From Acanthochromis polyacanthus (Eukaryota > Chordata > Actinopteri > Pomacentridae), in assembly GCF_021347895.1 (NCBI RefSeq), contig NC_067117.1, positions 31,936,067 to 32,000,066 on the forward strand: DNA of 64,000 nt, given 5' to 3'. A program made the translations under genes and the position numbers. Shown one piece after another: positions 12,171 to 43,408 of this stretch (position 1 is its first letter; each line of letters starts with the position of its first letter). The notes beneath the pieces were generated by a model, which saw only the letters and a list, made by a program, of their open reading frames with translations, ran no database searches and had not been told where the DNA came from.

Positions 12171-12515
12171 GGTTAGCACTGTTTCCTTGCAACTAGAAGA
12201 TTCCTGGTTCGTTTCCAGGCCTGAGATCTTTCTGCATGGAGTTTGCACGTTCTCCCTGTGAATGTGTGGGTTTTCTCCGGGTACTCCGGCTTCCTCCCAC
12301 AGTCCAAAAATATGCTGAGATTAATTGGTTACTCTAAATTGCCCGTAGGTGTGAATGTGAGTGTGATTGTCTGTCTGTATATGTAGCCCTGTGACAGACT
12401 GATGACCTGTCCAGGGTGTCCCCTGCCTTCACTTGAAGTCAGCTGGGATAGATTCCAGCACCCCTGCGACCCTAGTGAGGATAAAGCGGTGTATCAATGA
12501 TGGATGGATGGAATT
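12171..12515 (+). repeat. family B tRNA-like repeat, copy 2
   Basis: It runs from ggttagcactgtttccttgc, with ctggttcgtttcc (B-box-like), to ggataaagcggtgtatcaat plus gatggatgg. It is the most complete copy in the window. Confidence 0.8.
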
Positions 12516-14414
12516 CCAAATGGATGGCTGGTTTAATTCCTTTGGGAATCAAGAGAAAGAAAGACCTGACTGGTTCTACAGGCAGCCAAAAAAGGCACTG
12601 CAACTGGTCAATGTTCACATCAGTCCTACATTTCTGCCCTCTGATTTGTTCCCTTGTCTCAAACATCTCTTCCTCTTCCTCATAATCATCTTCTTCATTA
12701 TTGTTCATGCCATTTCCTTCCTTTCCTCTCCTTCCCCTTCCACCTCCTGTCTCTTCTGTCCTCCAGATATGTCCTCCTGGACCTCATCTTCCTCCTTCTG
12801 CTCATCATCCAGATTGTCTTCCCAGCAACAAACATCCCAACAACTCACAAAGTGATTTTTTTCATACAGATGTTTAAGTTTTAAGAGGGATAAAAGAGCC
12901 TGCCTTCGGTGACCTCTTTGTCAAAATATTCCCTGACTGGCACATTTTTTTGTAGTTCCTAGAAGATGAATATCAGTAAACTTTGCTCATTTACTAACTT
13001 TTTAAGCAGGTCGAGGGTTTGGGCTCAGAGTGAAATATGAGGACAAATTTAAAATGGACTGCTGTTCAATTTGGTGCAAACATTCATAAATGTCATCTTC
13101 AATACTCGGCCAATCATGAGTTTAGGTCACGTCCACCATCCATTAGCTACTCATTTGTCTTCAAGGGATTATGCTTCTTAGCTTGTCTAGGTTCTGTGCT
13201 TTTTTTCCCAAAATAAGTAAATGATTACATTTGATAAATGCAAAAATTACAGCTCTGCATATCAACGCTGTCAGTAGTGGGGCAAAATATTGACAATTCA
13301 CAAGTGAAATATCAGTTTACTGCTGACTAAATAGTGAGTCTCAAATAAAGTGGGGACATATGAGCACTCTACCATGCTGTCACTCATATTTTTTTCATAG
13401 AAAAGCTATTTATAGAAAAAATTAACACCTTTAGTGAAATTCGAATTGTTTTGGTACATGTCTATATGGTGATACTTTATCGGCCTGATTACAGATCGTG
13501 AACAAAATCTGCAGTGCTTCCACTTTGAAACTGTCCAATGACAGTCTCAACCGCACACATTCAGACTTGTAACAAACCTAAAAGAACCGATCATGTCAAG
13601 TTGCAGGGAAGGACTTTCTGTATCATTATCCTTCCTAAGAACCAGCGTCCAGTTCGGCTGAATTATTTTAATATTACATTTACAACTTATAAAGTTCCTG
13701 AAGGAGACTCTGGTTTTTAAAGCAATGTTTACCTGAAACAAAGACAAAGTTTGTATCCAGGAGAACGCACCTGCATCAGATACAAATATTGTAGTCCTGT
13801 GCAGAATGTAAGACAAAGTTGTTGTTTTTTTTTTGCTTTTAAAGCCTTATGCAGAAATGCCCATTTGTGATCTTTTAACTCTATTTAAGAACCACATTAA
13901 CAATGGCAGAAATCTTATGGCAGGAAGCATCTGACTGTTACAAAATATTCCCTTATGAAAATAGGCAGTTGGCCCTTTGCTGCCTCTAAAATGTTCAATT
14001 TAATCCCAGAAATGACTAAGTCTGTGTCTTCTAACAATCCTTGCACGCAGTTTGAAATGCATGTTGGTTTTGAAAAAATTTGCCGAAAATAACACCATAT
14101 ATTAGAGCTAGATACTGTTAAAATGGAGCAAATTGTTTAGCTTTCCAAAAGTCCTTGAATGCAACTGCAATGCATAGTAACATCAGGAAAATGAACCAAA
14201 TCTAAAAGCTTAAAATTGTGATATTTAATCCAAAGTACCACTGTGTACAGTAGTTTTACAGTGTTTGAACAGAATACTTGGTGAGCTAGTGTGCTGGAGC
14301 TGAAGGATAATTGGAACAAAATGTGACTTTTTATAAATCGGCGAGAAGAAACACTAGTATACAGTTGCATCTAAGGCCCAATCCCAACCTCCAGCATAAA
14401 GACTGAGCATTAAA
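12516..14414. other. no firmly supported gene; C/T-rich tract at 12650-12800
   Basis: A pyrimidine-rich tract encodes hydrophobic residues in the ORFs 12433-12855 and 12654-12884. A candidate splice acceptor (tctgtcctccag) lies at 12766. I cannot name a gene. The remaining stretch shows nothing. Confidence 0.35.
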
Positions 14415-14765
14415 CCATCCATCCATCCATTATCTATACACCGCTTAATCCTCATCAGGGTCGTGATGGGCTGGAGTCTATCCCAGCTGACTTAGAGTGA
14501 AGGCAGGGGACACCCTGGACAGGTCACCAGTCTATCACAGGACTGCATATAGAGACAAACAATCACACTCACATTCACACATACGGACAATTTAAAGTAA
14601 TCAATTGACCTCAGCATATTTTTGGACTGTGGAAGGAAGCCAAAGAACCCAGAGAAAACCCACAAATGCACAGGCAGAACATGCAAACTCCATGCAGAAA
14701 GATCCCAAGAAGGTCGGGATGTGAACTGGGGATCTTCTAGCTGCAAGGCGAAAGTGCAGCCAACA
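14415..14765 (-). repeat. family B tRNA-like repeat, copy 3 (inverted)
   Basis: It runs from ccatccatccattatctata and cagctgacttagagtgaagg to gggatcttctagctgcaagg, the reverse complement of copy 2. Confidence 0.8.
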
Positions 14766-14946
14766 TTAAACCAACATTGACTTAATTGATGTCAGAGCTG
14801 CAGTGCTTGAGAGTTCAGGAAGGCTTAAATAAATCCTACTATGACAGCTCAGGTTGGGAAAAAAAACTTATCATTGAAAAATAGTGAATTTGGACTCATG
14901 TTCAATTTGGAGTTTGATCAGCTGCTCACTGTATCACTCCTTGTTG

Positions 14947-15030
14947 GTGGCATTTCAAAGATTGGGGGTCACTTAGAAATGCCCTGATTTTGAACCAAAA
15001 GTTTTTTTTCAATGAAGATAACACTGCATA
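14947..15030. mobile_element. MITE family A, terminal fragment
   Basis: tttcaaagattgggggtcac, then ttagaaatgccctga and tttttcaatgaagataacac match the family A terminus. Confidence 0.55.
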
Positions 15031-15600
15031 TATAGAGACTCAATTTGGACTGTTTAACTAGCAGCAAACTTCCATAAATAGGCAAGAAATCTACAAAAAC
15101 AAGGAATCAAGTTGTGGCTTAAACATAAATATATATCTCTTTAAATAGCAACAACAGACTCTGATTGGGAAATATGGTGGAACATATGTACATTAACTAT
15201 ATTTTTTCTTGGAACTGGTTGGTTAATTGCAGCATATGTGGTAAAGACAACTCAAGGTCACTCTAGAAGTCTGAAAAGAAAGAAAGAAATTCAGTTTCCT
15301 CCACTCCATAGTTGGATACATGATCCTATATGAAACTGTTAACTTCTTTAAACCGACAATTCAGAAACGTTTGTTACCTTGCTGACATGTTTCGACAGCT
15401 CCTGCTGTCTTCCTCAGAGCGTCATCTGACGTTTGGTGGCGTGTCAGATGACGGGTCGACAACAAAAACGACAACAGTCGTTGAGCTCCATTAGCACCGA
15501 CTCTGAATAATCTTTCTGTTAACATGTCTGTAATATACTTGAGCTTCACTCATTGACTGTAAGGCTTCACCGAACTACCGCATCCTCTGATTTCCGGTGC
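15031..15600. other. unassigned repeat-like sequence
   Basis: At 15361-15450, cgtttgttaccttgctgaca and tgtttcgacagctcctgctg resemble structured ends of fish retroelements (possibly Penelope-like). This is a weak impression only. No coding region is supported. Confidence 0.25.
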
Positions 15601-15609
15601 TCTAGGAGC

Positions 15610-16212
15610 AGTGTTGCCAACTCCTCAGTAAGGAAAGTCGCTGTTGGCTGTCCTAAAAGTCGCTAGAAGTCGCTAAATGATGTCATCGCCTAATTTGCAT
15701 ATTTCCCAGTTTGCATGTAATTGTAGTCAACGTTGTAGGAGAGAGGAATAACGTTGTGGAAGAGACCAAAAAGTGAGTTTAAAACACCCAAAATACATTT
15801 TTCTACTAGAGGCTAAATACTGTGGTTTATTTTAGTATGACAGTGAAGAAACATTTTCATTTATATCCTGCTCCGTCAGTCTGCGCGATTCATCTGCCGT
15901 CTGGCCTCGGAGTGATCGGACACTGGGACTGCTGCGGGGTTGCTGGACTGACCATAGATATATACAAACATGTTTGTATGTATCTATGGGACTGACCGCC
16001 TGTGCTTTGGGACGGGGAGGAGCTCACAGCAGCACCTGCTGCTCGTTGAAAACAGTAACTGCAGAATGATCTGAGTTTTCCTGTCAGAGTCTCCAAAACG
16101 GCAGAAAAAGTCGCTAGATTTGTCGCTAGTCGCTTTTGACCAAAAAAAAGTCACTAGGACGCTTTGGAAAGTTACTAGATTTAGCGAGAAAGTTGTTAAG
16201 TTGGCAACACTA
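15610..16212. mobile_element. 603-bp TIR MITE with 9-bp TSD
   Basis: Terminal inverted repeats AGTGTTGCCAACT / AGTTGGCAACACT(A) are flanked by the direct repeat TCTAGGAGC (15601-15609 and 16213-16221). Several internal 'gtcgctag' motifs are present. The 9-bp TSD suggests a Mutator- or Merlin-like superfamily. There is no transposase. Confidence 0.75.
15954..15988. mobile_element. 35-bp palindromic insertion with 9-bp direct repeats
   Basis: An almost perfect palindrome, centred on acaaacatgtttgt and bounded by atagata/tatctat, sits between two copies of GGACTGACC (15945-15953 and 15989-15997). This is the form of a minimal foldback element with a 9-bp target duplication. Confidence 0.6.
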
Positions 16213-16221
16213 TCTAGGAGC

Positions 16222-16362
16222 CTATTCGTTGCGCTAATTGGTCGTATACCTACCCAATTGCTGCAGAGTGATGTGATAGACAACCTTTTAGCCCGCCTCC
16301 CTCCCTGTGGAGCGTGCCTAGACCCTTGTGTCTTCAGAGCATGGGTCTAGCGCAGCTAGGCT
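16222..16362. mobile_element. right end of the RecQ-bearing TIR element (second copy)
   Basis: About 140 bp, from ctattcgttgcgctaattgg to tctagcgcagctaggcta, is nearly the same as the right end of the element at 29909-30478. The short block before the 603-bp MITE (ccggtgctctaggagc) matches the next part of that element, so the MITE is inserted into it. Confidence 0.7.
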
Positions 16363-16869
16363 AGCTGGAAACGGCAGCATGGAGGGTCTTTAAAGTAACA
16401 CAATCTTTAAATGTATCCTGAAACATATTAAGAGCCAGTGTAAAACAATGTTTCTTGGTTCTCGTTCAAGCAAATAAAAAATCCTGTTTAAATAATCCAA
16501 ACAAAAAGAAATTAAAGCATGTAAAATGGTCTCAGTGTTTACTAATGTGGGTGGTCTTTTTTAGATTTTCTTTCTGGGCAGATCTGGATTTCTATGTCAC
16601 TAATTTTGCAGTTGTACAGAAAAATTCAATTAGTGTATAAAGAAGAGATTTTCAGCAGTCTCCTTGTTGTAATTTCTGTTTATTGTGGGTTTTTTAAAAT
16701 TCATTTTGTCTGATTAAACTCCTAAATCTATCAGGAAATCTAAACTGCTTCATGGAGATGAAGTGGCTTCATTCTGTGCTTCGTGGTTTGCAGTGGCCGT
16801 GTAGGTGGTGTGGTGGGAGAAACAGACCTGCTTGTTATAAAGTATAAAAATCAGTGTAACCCACACAGC
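16363..16869. other. sequence upstream of the ywhab promoter, no gene
   Basis: AT-rich, with no supported ORF or repeat. Confidence 0.4.
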
Positions 16870-17100
16870 GCTGTGTCAGCTGACACGATGGTGAACTCAG
16901 ATACGGCAGCAGCGGCCTCGTGGAGACAGTTGCCACGGAGACCGGCTCACGTCATCCTGTAGCGGTTGCCATGGTCCTCCTGACGTCAAAGCCCCTCGCA
17001 AGATGCTTAGGAAACCCCCTGGCGCGGTTGCCGTGGATACTGGCGGGGGAGGGGTGGGGCTTAGAGGAAGCGGAAGTGTCAGAGCAGGCGGAAGTGGTAC
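16870..17100 (+). promoter_or_regulatory. CpG-rich promoter of ywhab
   Basis: CpG frequency rises sharply compared with the AT-rich flanks. Visible sites are a perfect palindromic CRE TGACGTCA (16981-16988), a GC box in the gggaggggtggggc stretch (about 17047-17060) and two ETS/GABP-type CGGAAGTG sites (17071-17078 and 17090-17097). There are also three GTTGCC-purine repeats resembling RFX X-box halves at 16929, 16965 and 17027. No TATA box is evident. This fits a housekeeping CpG-island promoter; binding is inferred only. Confidence 0.7.
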
Positions 17101-17191
17101 TGCCCTGAATACCCTGAGCAGCGAGCGGAGGACGGCTGACAAACTCCCATCGTTCACAGAATAAAATCGGGATTCCCTGTACGCTCAAAAT
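17100..17191 (+). other. ywhab: probable non-coding 5' exon of ywhab
   Basis: A GC-rich stretch downstream of the promoter motifs ends in a strong splice donor, CAAAAT|gtgagt, at 17191/17192. It lies 6.1 kb upstream of the coding ATG exon, which itself begins only 8 bases before ATG, so at least one upstream non-coding exon is needed. The 5' boundary is a guess. Confidence 0.55.
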
Positions 17192-18600
17192 GTGAGTTCG
17201 TTTGTATATCACTCGATTATTGCCTTATGCACTCTGTTAGCTGAGTGTTTCGGGGGAACAGCAGCCCTAGCGGTGGCACCATTGCCTGCCGCTGCGGCGG
17301 AAGGTGCCTATTGTGGTTTGGGGCTGGGTGCGAGGGATTTAGGCCGTGAATGCGGCCAGATATCGAGAAATAGCCCACAAATTGTCCAGAAGAAGGGTTG
17401 GCTGTGCGTTTAGTGCAGGCAATGCGGCGTAGATTTTTTTTTAATTTTCACGGCTCGGTCTCCGGTCGATACATGCGTGGTGCGGCGGTGGCCGTGTTGG
17501 GAGGGAGAAGCAGCTCCCAAGTTTGGCCATTTTGACAGCTTAGCAGCCGAGTGCCGACCGTCACGATAGCAGCCCAGACATTTTTAGCAGCTAGCGCTAG
17601 GTACGCGGCACGGTGAATGACATAACATTAGCACTTAGCCGCTGGATGTAACGGGACAAATACGTGGCCTCATTTTTCCACGAATAGACTGTCGATAGAA
17701 GCAGCGCGATGGTGGATTGTCTTTAGCCGAGCTCTGTCATGGCGTAGTGAAGCGAGATGGAAGCTAACACACCCTACATATTTCCCGGGAGTTTCCCCCG
17801 CAAATGCGCCTTCGCTGTGAAAAAATGTTTTCCCGTCGATATAGCTGAACTCACGGGTGACAAACAACGGTGACTCAGAGCAAAAGCTGCATTTAAGCCT
17901 CTAGGTAATTCGGTTGTAGGTTCGGTGTCGGCTCACCGCCATTAGGATTGAACTGGGTCAGGTCCCGTTAGCCGCTAAAGCTAACGGCTAGCGGCCGTGC
18001 TGTGACGATCCGCTAGCATGCATGCTAGCTGCTGGTAATCTATCTCTCCATCTTAAAATTCCGCAGGGGAATGCGACAAGGAGGGCGTAGCTGTTAGCAG
18101 GCCGACTCAGCGCTGCAACCTCAATATTCCTCCCCTCGTCCTGTTGTTTTTTTTTGACGCGCGTTTCAAACAACTGGTTGCAGACGCGACGGTTTTGAAG
18201 CTGTTGGGTGTATGTCGCTCTGCTATGGAAGATGGAGCCCCCGTTTTTTTCTTTCTTTTTAAACGATGCGAATAAGCCTGTTAACTTTAATAGTTAGCTT
18301 GGCGGTTGGATAAGAGAAGAGCTTTGCAAATGTAGTGTGTCATTGGCGTGAGAGGTGGTAGTAGCCGATCGACTGGGTCGAGTTGGATCAATTTTAACCG
18401 ATGTGTTGGTCGTTATGGCTGCTAACTAACGCGTCATTAATGCGCTTGTAGCCGCGATGAGCGGCATTTTGCTTCATGCTAAATGCTCACCCGGGGATGC
18501 TAATGTGCCACACATAGCGAGGCTGTTAAAATACGAAATAGACACAAACGATTCGATAATAAAATAACGAACAGCCACCCTTCTTAAAAAAATAAAAGTA
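17192..18600. other. CpG-rich 5' part of ywhab intron 1
   Basis: CpG density and GC content stay high here, then drop to AT-rich sequence after about 18.6 kb. There is no convincing ORF. It is probably the rest of the CpG island and may hold alternative first exons. Confidence 0.5.
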
Positions 18601-21484
18601 AAACAAACTGCTCGTCGGAAGTGAACCCCGTTAAATCATTGCCACGTTTAGACGATTGATTTAATTTAACCTGTAACATAGTTCCTCAGCAGCGTACACT
18701 ACATTTCTAGGTTAAGATTTACGAATATCATGTAGTTAAGTGTAATATAATAATCTCACCAAACATAAATCTCCTTGTACCACTACCTTTCCGTTTACTG
18801 CAATAATTCAATGTGATTGAAAGCTGCTACTGATAAGAAAAAGCCCTTACTTCTCCCAATTTAAAAACACTCCTGTTAATATCACATTTTTATTGAAATG
18901 ATTAATCATCCAGTGTGTAAAATGCTAGAAAATGGTTGCTAATTGGATGCATTTATCAAGATTGCTTGTTTTGTTTAGCCATGTCCAAATAGTCAGCTCT
19001 TCACTGTGCTATCATGTCAGACATTGAAAGTCAGCAAATCATTGCATTGAAGAGACCTAAATAAACTAAATATTTGGCATTGTTTTGTTGAAATTGTTAG
19101 TTGTCGAAAAAGTTACTAGATTTTCTGATGATTGATCAGTGTTGAAGTGCTAAATTACATGTAATGATTAGAGAAATATAGTAATGTTTTGCTTAGTTTA
19201 TTTGTTAAAGCTAAAGATTGCTCAAATAAATGCTACGTTTCATATATTAATTAAACAATATGTATAACTATTTTGGTGTTTTACTGCAAAAACAGTCTGA
19301 TGTAATATGCTTGATTAGCAATACATATTGTATAGCATATTACAGCTTTTTATTGATTTCCCTCTTAAAACAAATGTTATTTGACTATTTTGATGCTTGT
19401 TGTGGGGATCTGGACAATACGAAACAATCAGATTATGTCAACATCCAACTGATCAAAACAATGATGAATCTTTCTTTTCCTTCAATTAGTGTCTTGATAA
19501 TGGACAAAATGGGTTTCTGAATTTATGATGCTTTCATTGCCTAATGCTTTCACCATTTTGTTTTTTGGAAAACTAATGGAACCGCACTCACTATCAGCAG
19601 ATAATTGATTTTTAGTTTTCAGCCCTTGAATCAGCACTCGATGTGCGGTATTGGTGCACTCCCAGCTGAGAGGCTATTAATTACTCTGCAGAACCATAGG
19701 AAACGCATCAGAGTGGCAGCGTGATCACAGTGTAGTTTCTAGATTTGTCCCATGTTTTTTCACTCAGGTGTGAGATCCGCTGTCACGCTTTATCTTCACA
19801 CTTAACCACTGGTTTTCCAGCACAATCGTTTATTAAATATGTATCACAAGTTACAATAAAGATGCACTGTTTGGTTATGATTGCATTGTTTTAATTATAT
19901 AGTAGGTTTGTTTGTAAAATTAATGCCCATAAAAAGGTATTCACCATTTGAATATTGCTTTTATTTTTGGATTTTTTTTAAACTGCCTTTTTCTAGGCAA
20001 TAACATTAGTAGAGGTTTACCTAATTGAACTTGACAAATTGATGTATAATGGAATACGCAATATGTTTCAGCGGTTAAAACATCTAAACAAAATGTATTG
20101 ACTTGAATGCAGTCCAGCAAATTAGATACCTTCTTAACCCTGATGCAAAACTTATACAACACTTCAAAAGTAGTCGTACTTATGGATTCACTGCATCACC
20201 CACAATGACATATTATAACCAGAGAAAACTGCAGTATGGCAAAGTGCCAGGGGTTTGGCAAGCTTAAAGTTCAGATGTTGTCATATTGCCCAGCCCAAGT
20301 GAATTTAGGTTAGAACTAGTTATTGATTTATCAGTAACTCACAACCATAAACAGTTAAACAATGAAATCTGTAGACAAAGTAAATGGTAACACCCAAGTC
20401 TCAACTGAACAGCCACTTAGAAATGTAAAGAGTACTTCCTGACTTCCTGAGTACACCGCCATTAAATGGGGAGGGGTATTCATTGCCTTGAAAGCCTTGG
20501 TGCCATCTGGTGGTCTTGAAATAAACTCCATTATGTACATTTTGTATTCATGACACATCCACTCTTTTCCAATTGAAGGGGAAAGGGAAAAAAACACCTT
20601 AAAACATCAAAGGAGTTGTTTCTGGGCCACAGCATTTCTTCAGTCAGGTGAGGAGTGCAATAAATTCTCCAAGACTTCAGATAGCCTTTGCAATGAGGTC
20701 AGAACAATCATAAAGAAGCTTCCATTGCCAAGATGAAAAGATACGGTGCAGGATTTGAGCTGCATTCATGCCTGCAGGCAAGTCACTGAGAATTGAAAAG
20801 AAAATTTCATTTCAAAGTTTTGTTAATTGGGGCTTCATTTACAGATAATTAATAGCCTTAACTGTAGTGAGACTGATCATGCTCACTGTCAGGCATCATC
20901 ACCCCCTTAAAGGTCCATTTGGAGCCAGGAAAATCCCTCAGAGTGTATACAGTGATTCTTGTCAGGTGCTTTTCCAGTCGCAACTAAACAGCAAAGTTGG
21001 CCTACAGAAAAGGAGCCACTGCCGAGGGCAACAAAATCACACATTACATCGTCTAACTGAAAGAATACTTACCAAAAATGTGGATTTTTTTTACGTCAAT
21101 GACTTAATTGACTGGGTAGATATATCCTCAAGCAGCAGAAGAACTTAAACAGTTGTAAATGTCCAGGAGTAGTTATCAGGAATTTATGGCAATAAATTTA
21201 AAACAAATTAATTTATGGCTCTCCCCATGAAGCAGCTTGACAAAATCTGCTTGACATTTGTATGTGCTGTTGTTGCTGCCGAAGGTTCGTCTGCTATAAA
21301 TTTACTGAAAGAGGTCAAATGCAGAAGTTAGATTTGTCAACAAAATGTAGTTATATCTGCCGGGAGTCACTGCTGAAAAATAAAACATGCAAAAATTCAA
21401 GAAGGTGGTTTTTTAGGCCCCACGTCTACTACTTTGCTCTTTTCTCTTCGGCAAACAATGAAAATAGATTTGGTATACTAAATG
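18601..21484. other. ywhab intron 1, unique-looking AT-rich sequence
   Basis: No coding exon, RNA gene or clear transposon could be supported in this stretch. ORFs are short and lack recognisable motifs. Confidence 0.4.
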
Positions 21485-21495
21485 GAGTTTATTCA

Positions 21496-21979
21496 GGCGT
21501 GAACTAACCATGACGTCATCCGTTGGTTTCAACGCCGAGAAAATGAAGCCCAGATTTTGCTACTTCCTGGTCGCCGTTTTGGATTTTTTTGGAGCCAGTG
21601 ACGTAAAAAGCGTCATCAAACAGGCTGGACCGGAGAGCAACTCGGGGCAGGACCAGTCTATGGGACTGTCAGTCAAGTATAGCCACGCCCCCTGGCTCCG
21701 CCAGCTTTAATGATTTGTTTAAAATTCAGTATTGATTTATTTTAAGATCGGCCACCTGATCTCTCATTTTGACCATGAAAACTAACCGGGAAAAAATCCT
21801 GAGCTGTAGAACATCAGTCTATCAAATTTTATTTTTTCCAAAAATGAATTGGGGTCTATGGAGGAAAAGCTTTTTGGAGCCAACCTTAGCGGACGGCGTG
21901 GTATTGCAAGTTTTTGACACTTCCAGGTGGGCTTCAATTTTGGAGCCAGATGCTACGTCCATCTTTATATACAGTCTAT
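21496..21979. mobile_element. 484-bp insertion flanked by an 11-bp target duplication
   Basis: GAGTTTATTCA occurs directly before (21485-21495) and after (21980-21990) this block. The block ends in TATATACAGTCTAT and is richer in GC than its surroundings. The end resembles a common teleost interspersed repeat. The variable-length TSD (11 bp) suggests target-primed retrotransposition (SINE-like), but no A/B box or tail was found. Confidence 0.65.
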
Positions 21980-22094
21980 GAGTTTATTCAAATATGTGAG
22001 CTTGTTTTTAGGTTTCATTTTTAATATGCCAGCAATATAATAATATTAAATAATGCTTTTTGAATTACATTAGAATTCTGTCTGAATTAACCCC

Positions 22095-22395
22095 ATCAAG
22101 AATGGAGACCACGACTACAATTAACGATTACTTTCAGTTTTGATTAATTCATTTTTCGATTAATTAATTTTGTTTTGGCCTATAAAATGTCAAAAAATGT
22201 GAATCTGTGTTTCCCAAAGCCCAAGATGCCTTCCTGAAGTGTTGTGTTTCATCCACTCCCCCAAAATACTCATTTTGTTGTCACAGAGGAGGAAGGACAC
22301 TGGAAAATAATGAATTTAAGAAACCTGGAGCTTCTTTTTTTGGAAAATGGCTCCTGATTAATTGACAGCTAATAAATTAATTGTCACAGTTCTAG
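22095..22395. repeat. diverged interspersed repeat with TTAATCGATTA-like motifs
   Basis: It contains attaacgattac, cgattaattaat and a closing cctgattaattgacagctaat. These resemble the 'aattaatcgatta' repeats common in fish introns. A related motif set occurs at 36020-36095. Boundaries are uncertain. Confidence 0.35.
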
Positions 22396-22520
22396 TAAAA
22401 AAAAAGTGTTCCATGTAAACAGAGTTAAATCTACTGAAAGTTGCCGCTAAATTGAATCTAGTGACCCTAATTCATTTACTCTGCTTGTAGTATTTATCGT
22501 AGCTCTTTTGCCCTCCATAG

Positions 22521-22568
22521 GGAAACACTCTTGTCACCTCTTGCCTCCACAGGAAGGTCGGAGGTCAG
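22521..22568 (+). other. candidate alternative 5' UTR exon of ywhab
   Basis: Two good acceptors (ccctccatag at 22520 and cttgcctccacag at 22552) are followed by a consensus donor, GGTCAG|gtaagt, at 22568/22569. It lies between exon 1 and the ATG exon. There is no coding content. It may be a real minor exon or chance. Confidence 0.3.
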
Positions 22569-23345
22569 GTAAGTTGCAAGGATGCTCGCACTCAGCAGGG
22601 TGATATTTGAATTTCCCTGTGGTGGAAGGGTGACTAAACTGGAAAGGTATTAAACATGCATCATGGAGGGTAAAACTGGTGTCTGGTGTGTACATATGAA
22701 CATTTCCCTTATGGTGTAATGGTGTTTTTTTTCTTTAACCATTTAGATGTATAAAAATGGAATTTGACTGAAAACGTAACCGATTGTGAGGAGTTTGTAG
22801 TGCGATGTGTAGATAGGAGCGAGATAGAGGCGAGGCTGTGGCCTACTTAAACCTACAGATTCATCTGGAGAGCAGGAAGTCCTCAGGGATGAAATAACGG
22901 GGAGCAGCCATTTCACCGGAATCGGGTTTTTGACATTTTATTAAGTGCTGTTAAGTGTATGCCAGCACATTTGGCGCTTTCTTTTACCTTTTGATTAGGC
23001 TTATGCCTAAGCAGGAAAGGTTTATCATCATTATGGATGTTACAAGGAAGGCATTCACAAGCACTCTAGTGGCTCTTCTTCTTGTTATTCCTTTCTTCAT
23101 CGTGGTCTACTTATCATTGGCCCTAGAGATTTCCAGTCCTCTATTTCACACACTCGCACTTCACATTTCTATCATGTTTCTCGTCCCTGTTTTGTTCTGC
23201 TGCCTGCCTTTTGTATCTTTTTTTTTGCTGCCTGCCTTTTGTATCTTTTTTTTGCTTGTTCTAGCTGGTGGATGGAAAGCCTTGGTGTTGATGTTTAAAT
23301 ACTCACTCTCTCTGTGCTCCTGTTCTTCTTCACCGTACAGACTAA

Positions 23346-43346
<20,001 letters not shown>

Positions 43347-43376
43347 AGCGCACTTCACTGTTGACCCATCCCCACA

Positions 43377-43408
<32 letters not shown>

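Noticed and set aside
15361..15450. Possible Penelope-like element terminus
   Set aside because: Based only on a vague likeness of a short structured stretch; no reverse transcriptase or second end found.
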